Source of the DNA: Microvirga antarctica
GTDB taxonomy: Bacteria; Pseudomonadota; Alphaproteobacteria; Rhizobiales; Beijerinckiaceae
Reading direction: 5' to 3'
NCBI RefSeq assembly: GCF_017921815.1
Contig: NZ_JAGEMM010000004.1
Coordinates: forward strand, 1-64,000
DNA length: 64,000 bases
Part shown: positions 35,357 through 46,000 of the stretch, in pieces
Position numbering within the stretch: position 1 is the stretch's first letter
How the letters are laid out: the number at the start of each line of letters is the position of its first letter
Made by a program: the position numbers and the translations under genes
The notes under the pieces: generated by a model
What the model saw: only the letters and a program-made list of their open reading frames with translations
Database searches by the model: none
What the model was told of the DNA's origin: nothing

Positions 35357-35974
35357 TCACTCGTCCGCCGGAACCGCCATGCCACGCGTCACACCGGGGC
35401 GATCGCCGACCTCGGCGAGCCAGCGTTCCAAGTGAGGGGTGCTGTTCGACCTCTCAATCAGGGGACGACGAAAATGAGCGGTGGGGTAAAGAGCAAAATC
35501 AGCCACGCATATCTCTTGGCCAGCGAGATACCGGTTCCTGGCAAGCCGGGCGTCGGCCATTTCGAAATAACGCAACAGCCTCGCCTCGTAATGCGCCAAG
35601 ATATGCGCCGGCGTGTCTTTGAGATGCGTGCCAAGCACAAAAATGGGATGCGTCGCAGAAATGATATCCGTCATGACGAAACTCATCCATTCCAGCATCG
35701 CGGCGCGCGGCGCGGCGTCCGAAAACGAGAACCTCCCTTCGCGTTCGCAGAGATACTGCATGATGGCGAAGGATTGGCTGATCGACACGCCATCCCGGTG
35801 GTCGATCAGCGTCGGGATCGTTCCCGCCGGGTTGGCTTCAACCAGCTCCGGCGGCTTGACGTCTATGGTCGTGCCGAGCGCTACACGGTGGGTGCGGTAC
35901 GCAAGCCCCAGCTCCTCAAGCATGATCGAGGCGCGCATACCGTTGGTCGTGGGTGCTGTGTAGAGATCGAACAC
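35357..35974 (-). CDS. Glutathione S-transferase
   Basis: 205 residues. Thioredoxin-like N-domain (MFDLYTAPTTNGMRASIMLEELGL, ANPAGTIPTLIDH with cis-Pro, SQSFAIMQYL) and helical C-domain (YLAGQEICVADFAL). It resembles YfcG/Ure2p-like GSTs, in which an Asn or Thr after the first strand activates glutathione instead of Tyr or Ser. GTG start with GGAGAC upstream. It lies 25 bp after tctC in the same direction. It may conjugate, isomerise or reduce the compound brought in by the TTT system. Confidence 0.9.
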   Translation of the reverse strand: MFDLYTAPTTNGMRASIMLEELGLAYRTHRVALGTTIDVKPPELVEANPAGTIPTLIDHRDGVSISQSFAIMQYLCEREGRFSFSDAAPRAAMLEWMSFVMTDIISATHPIFVLGTHLKDTPAHILAHYEARLLRYFEMADARLARNRYLAGQEICVADFALYPTAHFRRPLIERSNSTPHLERWLAEVGDRPGVTRGMAVPADE

Positions 35975-35999
35975 GATTTGTCTCCGTCGATGCCGGTTA

Positions 36000-36974
36000 T
36001 TATTGCTGAGTGAGATTCAGTTTTCTGAAGATCGGTGTCCAAATCTCCGATTGTGCCGCCATGAACGCGGCGTGCTCGGCCGGGGTGGACGGGGCAGGCT
36101 CGGTTCCCAACTGCTCGAAGCGCTTGAGTGCCTCTGGGTTCTTGTAGACGGCATCAAAGCCGGCCCTGATCTTTGCCACGACATCGTCCGGCATTCCTGC
36201 GGGGCCGAAGAGTCCCTGCCAACTCACCACCACGTAGCCATCCAACCCGCTCTCCTGGAGCGTCGGGACGGAGTTCAGTTTTGCAGAACGTTTCGCGCCG
36301 GTGGTCGCCAGTGCTTTCCATTCTTTTGCGTCGATGTTGGCGATGGATGGCGAGATGCCGTTGAAAATGGTCTGAATTTCGCCAGAGAGAAGATCCGTCT
36401 GCGCCTGGCTGTCGCCCTTGTAGGGAATGTGCAGCATGTCGGTTTTTGTCATGTCCATGAACAGAACAGTTGACAGATGCGTCGAGCCGCCCGCACCGGT
36501 GGTGCCGTATTTGTATTTCCCGGGCGAAGCCCGCAGAAGTTCAACGAACTCCTTGACGTTCGCGGCGGGCACATCCTTGTTCACAATCAGAACGTTGGAA
36601 TTCGAGAACATCAAACCCAGAGGGGTGAGATCTTTCTTCCAATCGTAGGGTACCGTCTTGTAGAGATGGCCGTTGTTGATGACGTTCGAGCCGCCGATCA
36701 GCAGCGTATAACCGTCCGGCTCCGCGCGCGCTGCAGCCTCCGTGCCGATGTTGCCCGAAGCGCCACCGCGATTGTCGACGACGACCGGCTGCCCCATCGC
36801 GACTGCAAACGCATCGGCGAAGGCGCGGGTCTGAATATCAGCCGAGCCGCCGGCCGGGAACGGAACGATGATTCGGATGGGTTTGGTCGGATAGCTTTGT
36901 GCTGCGGCGGGCACGATGGACATCGTGACAGCTGCGATTGCGAGAGCAAATGTCGTCAGGGCCGATTTTCTCAT
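36000..36974 (-). CDS. tctC: TTT transporter substrate-binding protein TctC
   Basis: 324 residues. Signal peptide ([25 protein letters not shown], cleavage before QSYPTKPIR), then the Bug/TctC family start YPTKPIRIIVPFPAGGSADIQTR, VDNRGGASGNIG and a PDGYTLL block. This is the periplasmic receptor of a tripartite tricarboxylate-type transporter; known ligands are carboxylates and various aromatics. Its start overlaps the tctA stop by 4 bp. It lies last in the transporter set, after tctB and tctA. Confidence 0.95.
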   Translation of the reverse strand: MRKSALTTFALAIAAVTMSIVPAAAQSYPTKPIRIIVPFPAGGSADIQTRAFADAFAVAMGQPVVVDNRGGASGNIGTEAAARAEPDGYTLLIGGSNVINNGHLYKTVPYDWKKDLTPLGLMFSNSNVLIVNKDVPAANVKEFVELLRASPGKYKYGTTGAGGSTHLSTVLFMDMTKTDMLHIPYKGDSQAQTDLLSGEIQTIFNGISPSIANIDAKEWKALATTGAKRSAKLNSVPTLQESGLDGYVVVSWQGLFGPAGMPDDVVAKIRAGFDAVYKNPEALKRFEQLGTEPAPSTPAEHAAFMAAQSEIWTPIFRKLNLTQQ

Positions 36975-38485
36975 GACGCTTCTCCTTGGCTAAAAGTTTC
37001 CGTTCGACGTTTGGCAAGTGCCGGAATGGCCATTGCCGCAAACATGACAATCGTGATGAGGAGGAACACGGCGCTCAATGGACGCGTGAGGAAGACCGTC
37101 CAGTCCCCACCGGAAATCAGCAATGCTCGACGCAAATTCTCTTCCAAAGCGGGGCCGAGCACGAAGCCGAGGAGGAGGGGCGCCGCTTCGAGCTTAAGCT
37201 TGATGAACACGAAACCTAAGACCCCGAAGGCAATTGCCAGCCCAACTTCGAAGACGCTGTTGTTGAGGCTGAACGCTCCAACACAACAGAAGAACAAGAT
37301 GGCCGGAAACAGCAACCTGTAAGGGATACGCAGCAATTGAACCCAGATGCCGACAAGGGGCAGATTGATAATGAGGAGCATCAGGTTGCCAAACCACATA
37401 CTCGCGACGAAGCCCCAGAAGAGTTCCGGACGCTGTGTCATCACTTGCGGGCCAGGCTGTATCCCGTGAATGACCATCGCGGCCAGCATCATAGCGACAA
37501 CAGGGTTGCCGGGGATGCCCAGAGTCAGCAGCGGCACGAAACTGAGTTGTGCGGCAGCGTTGTTGGCGGCTTCCGGCCCGGCGACGCCCTCGATGGCTCC
37601 CTGTCCAAATCGCGAGGGATCGCGTGCGACCTGCTTCTCGACCGCATATGATGCAAGAGACGCCAGCATCGCGCCACCACCTGGCAAGAGACCCAGCACA
37701 GCGCCTAGGCCGGTTCCGCGCACGATAGCGCCGATGGACGCGCGAAACTCGGCGAGACTCGGCATCAGGGATCCAATGACTGCCGTGGTCTGGTTGCGAC
37801 GTTCCGGCTTCTCCAGATTCGCGATGACGTCTGCGATGCCGAAAAGCCCCATTGCGACGGCAACGAATTCAATCCCGTCGAACAGTTCCGGCAGGCCAAA
37901 GGTGAAGCGTTGCTCAGTCGTGTTCACGTCGGTGCCGACGAAGCCGAGGGCGACGCCCAGCAGGAGCATAGCGAGCGCCTTGAGCAGGCGCCCTTGTGCC
38001 AGGACCACAGAGGCTATCAGTCCAAGCACCATCATGGAGAAATATTCGGGCGCCGAGAATCGCAGCGCCACCTTCGACAATGCCGGAGAGAACAAGGCGA
38101 TAAGGATCGTTCCGACGCAACCCGCGAAAAAGGAGCCGATCGCGGCGATCGCCAGCGCCGAACCGGCGCGTCCCCGTCGCGCCATGGCATGCCCGTCGAT
38201 CATCGTCACTACAGAAGACGTTTCGCCAGGCAGATTGACGAGAATTGCCGTCGTGGAGCCACCGTAGAGAGCGCCATAATAGATACCTGACAGCATGATC
38301 AGGGCTGCAAGCGGTGGGAGGTAATAAGTCACCGGCAGCAGCAGCGCCATTGTGGCCAGCGGACCGATTCCGGGCAGCACTCCGATGAGGGTTCCGAGAA
38401 GCGCGCCCACCAGACAGAACATGAGGTTGGTTGGTGTGCCGGCGATCAGCAATCCGTCGAAGAATAGGGTCAGGACATCTGGCAT
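36971..38485 (-). CDS. tctA: TTT transporter large membrane subunit TctA
   Basis: 504 residues with about 12 membrane segments. Family blocks: [45 protein letters not shown] and a second half with [16 protein letters not shown] and [14 protein letters not shown]. It forms the transport pathway of the TTT system with TctB. The start is 4 bp after tctB. Confidence 0.95.
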   Translation of the reverse strand: MPDVLTLFFDGLLIAGTPTNLMFCLVGALLGTLIGVLPGIGPLATMALLLPVTYYLPPLAALIMLSGIYYGALYGGSTTAILVNLPGETSSVVTMIDGHAMARRGRAGSALAIAAIGSFFAGCVGTILIALFSPALSKVALRFSAPEYFSMMVLGLIASVVLAQGRLLKALAMLLLGVALGFVGTDVNTTEQRFTFGLPELFDGIEFVAVAMGLFGIADVIANLEKPERRNQTTAVIGSLMPSLAEFRASIGAIVRGTGLGAVLGLLPGGGAMLASLASYAVEKQVARDPSRFGQGAIEGVAGPEAANNAAAQLSFVPLLTLGIPGNPVVAMMLAAMVIHGIQPGPQVMTQRPELFWGFVASMWFGNLMLLIINLPLVGIWVQLLRIPYRLLFPAILFFCCVGAFSLNNSVFEVGLAIAFGVLGFVFIKLKLEAAPLLLGFVLGPALEENLRRALLISGGDWTVFLTRPLSAVFLLITIVMFAAMAIPALAKRRTETFSQGEAS

Positions 38486-38489
38486 GGCG

Positions 38490-38939
38490 TCACTCCGACC
38501 AAGGCCAGATAGGCAATGGAACGCCTAGTCCTACCGAAAAGACCAGGGTGGCAAAGATCGCCAGCATGGTGCCCGCGATGGCACTCTCCCGGAAGCGGGC
38601 GTCCTCGTCAGCAAAACTGACGATCATCACGAGAACGAGCGAGGCCGCGAAGAGACCGCCTGTCCGTAGCAGGAGCGCAAATGCAGTCGTTCCGAGGATC
38701 ACGAGCAAGGCCGGCCGTATCTGGAAGACCTCGAGGGGCTCACGTGAAGCTGTGGCTCCTTGGACAGCGATGACCGTTCCGATGCAGGCGAGGATCCCGA
38801 ACACACCCAAAGGCATGTAGCCCGGTCCCATCTCTGCTGCCGTGCCGATCTGGTAGCGAGATGACAGGATCGCGCCGACAATGCCCACAAGGGCAAAGAA
38901 CAGTCCGCCGAGGATGTCGTCGATATTTCCTCTCGCCAT
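38490..38939 (-). CDS. tctB: TTT transporter small membrane subunit TctB
   Basis: About 149 residues with four membrane segments and a TctB-like early motif (AAEMGPGYMP). ATG 38939 is taken; the frame opens earlier at a GTG (38957). It is the first gene of the minus-strand run tctB-tctA-tctC-GST-M24-M24. The promoter-like element at 39051-39079 lies about 110 bp upstream. Confidence 0.88.
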   Translation of the reverse strand: MARGNIDDILGGLFFALVGIVGAILSSRYQIGTAAEMGPGYMPLGVFGILACIGTVIAVQGATASREPLEVFQIRPALLVILGTTAFALLLRTGGLFAASLVLVMIVSFADEDARFRESAIAGTMLAIFATLVFSVGLGVPLPIWPWSE

Positions 38940-39050
38940 CGTCAGGTCACAACGCACGACGGTTTGGCAGGCATCCTCGATGGCCGTCGCACCCGTGCAT
39001 CATGAGCTCCCGAGGAATGGTGAAAATTTATGCAGTTGAGTCGATATCCA

Positions 39051-39079
39051 GACGGTATACGCGCTGCATGCAGTGTCAA
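39051..39079 (-). promoter_or_regulatory. Promoter/operator element TTGACA-N14-TATACCGTC before tctB
   Basis: On the minus strand TTGACA (39079-39074) is followed after 14 bp by TATACCGTC (39059-39051), identical in blocks and spacing to the element before the VOC gene at 31.6 kb. It would drive the tctB-to-M24 operon. Confidence 0.6.
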
Positions 39080-39491
39080 GGGGCGCCAGTTTGATTGTTT
39101 TGGCCGCGGTTCATCGCTGCGTTTTATCGGTGGAATGGGGAGGATGAATAAGGCGAGAACGACCTCTGATCGATGGGCCTTGTGCGGAGACTAGAAATCA
39201 AAAAAATCCACAACAGCAGCAAATCAAGATAACTGCATGTGACCGCAACCGCCGGAATAACGGTGACCTTTGCAAATTACGTTCAGATCTCAACGCGTAG
39301 CTATCGGAATATGTCGACAGTGCTTACGCGATTTGCCAGTCGACTGGAGAAATCGATGTAAAGACGATTATCTCTGTCTAATCGTTGCATAAGCAGATCG
39401 GAACATTGGACTGCGCTGGAAACCGCATACCTTCCAAATCAGACGCTGGTGGAGCGGGATCCGAGCGCAGTCATGGCGATCAGTCCGAGCA
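39080..39491. other. Intergenic stretch with a degenerate recombinase-tail repeat
   Basis: No gene is visible. At 39211-39250 the sequence resembles the 44-bp repeat of 21.5 kb: it shares TCAAGAT and CCGCAACC, and on the minus strand reads VAVTCSYLDLLLLW against VAGTRKHLELLLSW. It is a scar of the same element family. Confidence 0.5.
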
Positions 39492-39848
39492 TCATGCCAT
39501 GCTTGGCTCGATCCTTAGTGGGAATTTCCCCTGCTTCAGCAGCGTCTCAAACTCGCCTTCGAGCCGGCCCAGACGGATCAGGCCATTCGACCAGCGATAA
39601 CCTGCGTGGAAGAGCGCCAGGTTGCCCCATGGCGCAAAATAACAGAGGTCGCCCGCCGCCTCGTTGTCGAATAGTTCGCTTCCCTCTCCCGTCAGTTTGC
39701 GTGGAAGGTAGGCGATCTTTTCGTTGTGGCCGTAGTCATCGATCGTAAGATCATCGAGCGGAAGAAGCGAGAGGAGATCGCGGGCCGCTGGATTGTCGTA
39801 CAGAGTTGCCGTCAAACTCTTATGATCGAAGGTAAATATTATTTTCAT
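39492..39848 (-). CDS. Cyclophilin-like fold protein
   Basis: About 118 residues. It resembles small bacterial proteins of the cyclophilin-like fold group: FTFDHKSLTATLYDNPAARDLLSLLPL, NEKIAYLPRKL, a central AGDLCYFAPWGNLALF and a final LIRLGRLEG. The strong DLxYxAPWGNLA motif is characteristic. Cytoplasmic, with no signal peptide; function in this group is unknown. ATG 39848 is taken, with a TTG two codons upstream as alternative. It stands alone, flanked by long non-coding stretches. Confidence 0.82.
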   Translation of the reverse strand: MKIIFTFDHKSLTATLYDNPAARDLLSLLPLDDLTIDDYGHNEKIAYLPRKLTGEGSELFDNEAAGDLCYFAPWGNLALFHAGYRWSNGLIRLGRLEGEFETLLKQGKFPLRIEPSMA

Positions 39849-40195
39849 TTCCAATGTCTCTCGACTCCGCCGCTACCTCATCACCGTGGCGCCTGCTTGC
39901 CGAAGCCGCAGGCCGCCGCTGACGCCCCCTTCATCGGAGAGATTGCCCGGCGTTTCGGTGTCTTGTGGCATCAAGCGCAGTGAGCGGGCCACTGCCAGGA
40001 TGGCCCATGCCGGAATAAACCGCCATTGGCGCACCGCGGCTCAGTGGCTGGAGATCGCGAGGCTGCACGACCGGATTCCGGCCGCATCTTGCTGGCCCGC
40101 CCCCTCCAGATAAACAGCAGTCACCGGTGCGACTGCTCTGCTATCATAGGGGCTTTCGACGGGCCGCGACGGGCGGCTCGACCCATGAGGCGGCA
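39849..40195. other. Intergenic stretch, nothing recognised
   Basis: Short open frames only. It presumably holds the promoter of the oxidoreductase gene. Confidence 0.4.
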
Positions 40196-41563
40196 ATGTC
40201 CCATTCATCCTCGCAAGTTGTCATCTGCGGCGCCGGGATCGCCGGCGTCGCGGCGGCCTATTCCCTGGCGGTAGTCTCTGGACTCGACAATGTGGTGCTG
40301 GTCGATGAGGGGCACCCCCTTTCGGTGACGTCGGACAAATCCACCGAGGCCTATCGAAACTGGTGGCCCGGCCCGGACCGGGCCATGACATCCTTCATGA
40401 ATCGCAGCATCGATCTCATCGAGGGGATCGCCCACGCGACCGACAACCGTATCAATCTCAATCGGCGCGGCTACGTCTTTGCGACAGCGGATGCGGCCAT
40501 GATTCCCTTTCTCGAGACCATGGCAAAGATGGCTGAGGCGAATGGCGGCGGCCCTGCTCGCTTTCATGGTTCGCCGGACAGCACCTACGCGCCCTCCGCC
40601 GAACGGGGCTTCGACAGCGGGTTGACCGGCGCGGACGTCATCACCGATCCGCTCCTAATCCGCCGGCATTTCCCCTATCTGGCGCCGGAGACGATCGCCC
40701 TGGCGCACGCCCGGCGGGCCGGCTGGCTCAGCGCCCAGCAACTGGGGATGGTGATGCTGGAAGAAGCCCGCGCGCACGGCGTGCAGATCGTCAAAGGCCG
40801 TGTCGACGGCTTCGACACGACTGGCGGGCGTGTTCGCGCCGTCCTTGTCGATCAGGGCGGCGAGCGTCAGACGCTGCCCGCCACCCACGCGGTGCTTGCC
40901 GCGGGACCGATGCAGGGCGCCATGGCGCGCATGATCGGCCTCGATCTCCCGATCAGGGCCGAGCGCCACTACAAGGTCAGTTTTGCCGATTCGCTTGGCG
41001 GCATGCCGCGCAATGCGCCGATGCTGATCTGGCTCGACCAGCAATACCTGCCCTGGACCGACGACGAGCGCGCGGCGCTCGCGGCCGACGATGAGGCGCA
41101 ATGGCTTCTCGGGCCGTTCCCGGCGGGCGTCCATGGGCGCCCGGATGGCGCATCGGCGACGTTCATGCTCTTCAATCACCACGGCGATCCGGTCGATCCG
41201 ATCTTTCCGCTGCCGGAGCCGGAGCACTACGCCGAGATTGCCCTGAGAGGCATGTCGACGATGGTGCCCGGGCTCAAGGTCTACGATGGCGAGATCCCAC
41301 GGCCCCACATTGATGGCGGCTACTACATGAGGACGCAGGAGAACCGGCCGCTCATCGGACCCGTCCCGGTCGAAGGCGCTTACATCTCGTGCGCCTTCTC
41401 AGGGTTCGGCGTGATGGCATCCTGTGCGGGCGGGGAACTCATCGCCCGCTACATCACGGAGTCCGCCTTGCCCGACTACGCGCAGGCGTTCCTGCTGTCC
41501 CGTTATCAGGACGCTGCCTATGCCACCCTTCTTGAGAATTGGGGAGACGGCGGTCAGCTCTGA
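40196..41563 (+). CDS. FAD-dependent oxidoreductase (DAO family)
   Basis: 455 residues. N-terminal FAD-binding fold QVVICGAGIAGVAAAYSLA, followed by STEAYRNWWPG, GYVFATADAAM and a substrate-region GWLSAQQLG. The C-terminus has RTQENRPLIGPVPVEGAYISCAFSGFGVMASCAGGELIA, typical of glycine/sarcosine/dimethylglycine-oxidase-like flavoproteins. ATG 40196 puts the FAD motif at residue ~10; the frame extends to 40127 without similarity. It is a single gene with no obvious partner. The likely reaction is oxidative deamination or demethylation of an amino-acid-like compound. Confidence 0.88.
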   Translation: MSHSSSQVVICGAGIAGVAAAYSLAVVSGLDNVVLVDEGHPLSVTSDKSTEAYRNWWPGPDRAMTSFMNRSIDLIEGIAHATDNRINLNRRGYVFATADAAMIPFLETMAKMAEANGGGPARFHGSPDSTYAPSAERGFDSGLTGADVITDPLLIRRHFPYLAPETIALAHARRAGWLSAQQLGMVMLEEARAHGVQIVKGRVDGFDTTGGRVRAVLVDQGGERQTLPATHAVLAAGPMQGAMARMIGLDLPIRAERHYKVSFADSLGGMPRNAPMLIWLDQQYLPWTDDERAALAADDEAQWLLGPFPAGVHGRPDGASATFMLFNHHGDPVDPIFPLPEPEHYAEIALRGMSTMVPGLKVYDGEIPRPHIDGGYYMRTQENRPLIGPVPVEGAYISCAFSGFGVMASCAGGELIARYITESALPDYAQAFLLSRYQDAAYATLLENWGDGGQL

Positions 41564-41900
41564 CAATCTGTCCGAAGCCTCCGAGGTGCGGGAGGGCAGA
41601 GCGTGCCGGTGATGGAGACCTGGATCGGAACATGATGTTGCGCAGCCTTGGCTGCATGAAGAGGCAGGTATCGTGGCGCTGCCGGAACGCGCCTCGCTCA
41701 GGTTAGTAAGGGGATCGGGACCTCCCGCCATCACCCACCGAATGCCGTCTGTCATGCCACGCCCTGCACTCCCGCATAAAGCATGATCGGCGAAAAGGCT
41801 GGCGAAGGACCCGGATTTGCCGCTTGATCACGGCCGGTCCCATCATGGGATCGTCAACAAGCAGGCATGGCCTGGCGGGAACGGCTCAGGAAGGCAAGAG
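41564..41900. other. Intergenic stretch before the efflux operon
   Basis: No gene or strong repeat is recognised. It likely carries the efflux operon promoter. No efflux regulator gene is adjacent. Confidence 0.4.
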
Positions 41901-43043
41901 ATGACCAACAGGGTATTGGCCTGGCCCGCAATGCTCGGCTTGGCTGCTCTCCTTCCGGGTTGCGACAGCGAGCAGGCCTATCGGCCGCCGCCGCCCGCAG
42001 AGGTTCGCGTTGCACAGCCCGTCGCGCGCGCCATGACCAGGTCTCTCGACCTGACAGGTCAAACAAACGCGGCCAAGCGGGTCGATCTGGTGGCCCGTGT
42101 GCCGGGCACGCTGACGGATATCCGCTACAAGGATGGTGATGCGGTCAAGCAGGGCGATATCCTGTTCGTCATTGAGCAGGACAACTACAAGCTCAGCCTG
42201 CAGCTCGCCGAGGCTGCCGAGGCGCAGCAGCGGGCCCTCCTCGTCCAGTCTGAATCCGACCTTGCGCGCCAGAAGCAGCTCGCCAGCCGACAGGCCGCCT
42301 CCGAAGCGGCGCTCGAGAACGCTCTCAGCAAGCGTGATTCGGCTGCCGCCGGCCGCGAGCAGACGGAGGCGCAGGTGTCGCAAGCGCGCTTGAATCTGGC
42401 CTACACGGAGGTCAAAGCACCGTTTGATGGCATCGTCTCGGCGCGTCTCGTCGATGTGGGCGCGCTGGTTGGAGTCGGCGGTCCGACACGGCTCGCCAGC
42501 ATCGTTCAGGCCGACCCGATCCAGGTGAAATTCTCCCTCGACGAGCAAGTGGTCCTGCGCATTCGCGCCGCCATGCTCCAACGCAATCTGACCCTGGCCG
42601 ACCTGGGCACGATCCCGGTGGAGATCGGCCTCGACACTGAGACCGGCTATCCGCATCTGGGTCGGCTGGACTATGTGGCGCCGGAGCTCGACGCCAGCAG
42701 CGGCACGCTCACAGTCCGCGCCGTCGTGCCCAACCCCAATCGCGTGCTCCTGCCGGGAATGTTCGTGCGCGTGCGGTTGCCGCTGCAACGCGACGTCCCG
42801 TCCCTGCTCGTGCCCGACAGCGCGCTGGGGGCAAACCAGGCCGGGCGTTATCTCCTTGTGGTCAACGGTGCGGATGTGGTCGAAGAGCGGCCGGTCGAGA
42901 TCGGCGAGCTGACCGACGGCGGCCTTCGTGTGATCCGGTCGGGTGTCACCGCGTCCGATCGCGTGGTGGTGGGCCAGTTGCAGGCCGCCATTGCGGGCGC
43001 CAAGGTCCGGCCCGTCGCCGAGACGGGGGCTGTGACGCGCTGA
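41901..43043 (+). CDS. RND efflux periplasmic adaptor (membrane fusion lipoprotein)
   Basis: About 380 residues. Lipoprotein signal with lipobox LLPGC near residue 21, then MFP layout: lipoyl halves (VDLVARVPGTLTDIRYKDGDAVKQGDILF and LAYTEVKAPFDGIVSARLVDVGALV) around an alpha-helical hairpin of heptad-like Ala/Gln sequence. A beta-barrel and membrane-proximal domain follow (VRAVVPNPNRVLLPGMFVRVRL, LVPDSALG). It bridges the RND pump to an outer-membrane channel. Its stop overlaps the pump ATG (TGATGG). ATG 41901 is chosen because the lipobox is then correctly placed. Confidence 0.94.
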   Translation: MTNRVLAWPAMLGLAALLPGCDSEQAYRPPPPAEVRVAQPVARAMTRSLDLTGQTNAAKRVDLVARVPGTLTDIRYKDGDAVKQGDILFVIEQDNYKLSLQLAEAAEAQQRALLVQSESDLARQKQLASRQAASEAALENALSKRDSAAAGREQTEAQVSQARLNLAYTEVKAPFDGIVSARLVDVGALVGVGGPTRLASIVQADPIQVKFSLDEQVVLRIRAAMLQRNLTLADLGTIPVEIGLDTETGYPHLGRLDYVAPELDASSGTLTVRAVVPNPNRVLLPGMFVRVRLPLQRDVPSLLVPDSALGANQAGRYLLVVNGADVVEERPVEIGELTDGGLRVIRSGVTASDRVVVGQLQAAIAGAKVRPVAETGAVTR

Positions 43044-46000
43044 TGGCCAAGTTCTTCATCGAGCGACCGGTTCTGGCCAATGTCATCGCCGTTCTCACCA
43101 TTCTGCTGGGTCTGGTCGCGCTTCTCCGGCTGCCAGTCTCGCAATATCCGGACGTCGTGCCCCCGACCGTGCAGGTCACCACCCGTTATCCGGGCGCCAG
43201 TGCTGCCGTGATGGCGCGTGAGGTCGCGCTGCCCATCGAGCAGAAGGTCAATGGCGTCGAGGGCATGATCTACATGTCGTCCACGAGCAGCAGCGACGGG
43301 CTCTACACCCTGACCGTCACCTTTCGGATTGGCACCGACGCCGACATGGCGCAGATCCTGGTGCAGAACCGCGTGGCCGCCGCGCTGCCTCTCCTGCCGT
43401 CGGTGGTGCAGGTCCAGGGCGTGCAGACCAGCAAGCGCTCGACCGCGATCCTGGAGATCGTCGCCCTGACTTCGAGCGAAAAGCGCCACGACAATCTGTT
43501 CCTGTCGAACTACGCCACATTGAGCCTGCTTGACGAGATCTCGCGTATTGACGGCGTCGGCAGCGTCAACGTCTTCGGCGCCGGTCAATACGCGATGCGC
43601 ATCTGGCTCGACCCCGACAAGCTGCAGGCACGCGGGCTTCTTCCGGCGGACGTCATCAATGCGGTGAATCTGCAGAACCGCTCCGTCGCCTCCGGCCAGC
43701 TCGGCACATCGCCGACCTCAACTCCGCAGGCCTTTCAATATACCCTCGTGGCCCCTGGCCGGCTCGACGACGTTGCGGCGTTCGAGGCCATTATCGTCAA
43801 GGCCGATGGCGCAGAGGGCGGCAGGATTACGCGCTTGAAGGACGTGGCGCGGATCGAGCTTGGCGCGCAGGCCTACAGCCAGGACTTCCGGCTCGACGGG
43901 CAACCTGCGGCTGGCCTTGCGGTCTTCCAGCTGCCGGAGGCCAATGCGCTTGATGTTGCCAAACGCGTCGAGGCCAAGATGGCGACTCTCGCCGAGCGCT
44001 TTCCGCAAGGCATGCAGTGGAGCGTGCCGTTCGACACGACGCGCTTCGTCAAAGCCTCCATGGACGCCGTCTACCACACCCTGTTCGAGGCTGCGGCGCT
44101 CGTCCTGCTGGTTATCCTGATCTTCCTGCAGGACTGGCGCGCGATGTTGGTGCCAGCCACTACGGTCCCGGTGACAATCATCGGCGCCTTTGCGGCCATG
44201 GCGGCGTTCGGCTTCACTGTAAACATCTCGACGTTGCTGGCTGTGGTGCTCGCCATCGGCATCGTCGTGGACGATGCCATTGTGGTGGTGGAAGGCGCGG
44301 TCAAGCACATGGAGCGCGGCCTCAACGCGCACGATGCCACCATCGCGGCGATGGATGAACTGATGGGTCCGATCATCGGCATCACGCTTGTGCTGATGGC
44401 GGTCTTTTTGCCGGCCGCATTCCTGCCTGGCTTGAGCGGTCAGATCTATCAGCAATTCGCCCTTGTGATCGCCGCCACCGCACTCATCAGCGCCATCAAT
44501 GCCGTGACGTTGAAGCCCGCCCAGTGCGCGCTCTGGCTGCGGCCTCCCAAGCCCGTGCGGGAGCGCGCGCTTGTCTTCCGGCTTTTCGAGAGGGGTTATG
44601 TTGCCTGCGAAAGGGGCTACACTCGCATCATCCGCCGACTGGTGACGTACAGCGGGACGGTCTTCGCGCTTACCCTGGTGCTCGTCGGATTGTCTGTCGC
44701 GGCGCTGACCCGCATCCCGACCTCCTTCCTCCCGGTCGAGGATCAGGGCTATTTCCTCGCCTCCGTGCAATTGCCGGACGGCGCCTCGCTTGATCGCACG
44801 ACACGCACGCTCGAGACCATCACCGAACGGGCCCGGGCGGTGCCGGGGGTCGACAAGGTGATCGCCATCGCGGGGCTTTCTGCCATGAACGACAATGCCA
44901 GCCTGGCCAATGCCGGCGTGGCCTATATCATGCTGACCGACTGGAAGGCGCGCCGCGCCGGCGAGGACCTTCGGGGTCTCTATGCGGCATTGTCGAAGGC
45001 GCTCGCGGGTCTTGATGACGGTGTTGCGCTGGTGCTCCCGCCGCCGCCGATCCAGGGCATCGGCAATGCGTCAGGGTTCACCATGAAGGTCGAACTGCGC
45101 GACGGCACCTTCGATTACGAAAAGCTTCAGCGTCTCGCGGATGCGATCGCCCAGCGGGCGCGGGACCAGAACCTGTTTCAGGTCGTGCGCAATACCTTCA
45201 GCGCTCGCGCACCGCAGGTCGAGGTCGTGATCGATCGCACCAAGGCCGAAACCCTTGGCGTGTCGTTCGGCACGGCGAGCGATACGCTGGGTGCCTATGT
45301 GGGCTCGGCCTATATCGGACAATTCAGCAAATCGGGTCGTGTCTTCCAGGTCTATGCCCAGGCCGAGGCGCAGGCGCGGATGGGGCCTGATGCTCTGCAG
45401 AGCCTGAAGATCCGGAGCAAGACCGGCGAGATGGTGCCCCTCGGCGCCATCGCCGATATTCGCACGGGCATCGGGCCGTCGCTGATCAGCTTCCACAATC
45501 TCTACCCCGCCGCGACGCTGATCGGCGTTCCCAACCGCGATGTCAGCTCTGGTCAAGGGCTGGCTGTCCTCGAGGAGATTGCCGCGCAGACGCTGCCGTC
45601 CGGAACGGGCTATGAATGGAGCGCGCTGTCTTATCAGGAGAAAGAGGTCGGCGGGCAGGTGCTGATGGTCTACGGCCTGAGCCTGTTGCTGGTCTATCTC
45701 GTTCTCGCCGGACAATACGGCAGCTGGATCGCGCCAATCGGCATCATCCTGTCGGTGCCGCTTGCGCTTCTTGGCACGGCGGGGGCGATGCTGGCGCTGG
45801 GCCTTTCCAGCAATCTCTACACGCAGATCGGGCTCATTCTGCTGATCGCATTGTCGGCCAAGAACGCGATCCTGATCGTGGGCTTTGCCCGCGACCTTCA
45901 TTTGAAGGACGGCGTGCCGGTGGTGGAGGCCGCGGTGGAGGCGGCGCGACTGCGTCTGCGACCGATCGTGATGACGTCGTTTGCCTTCATCCTTGGCTTG

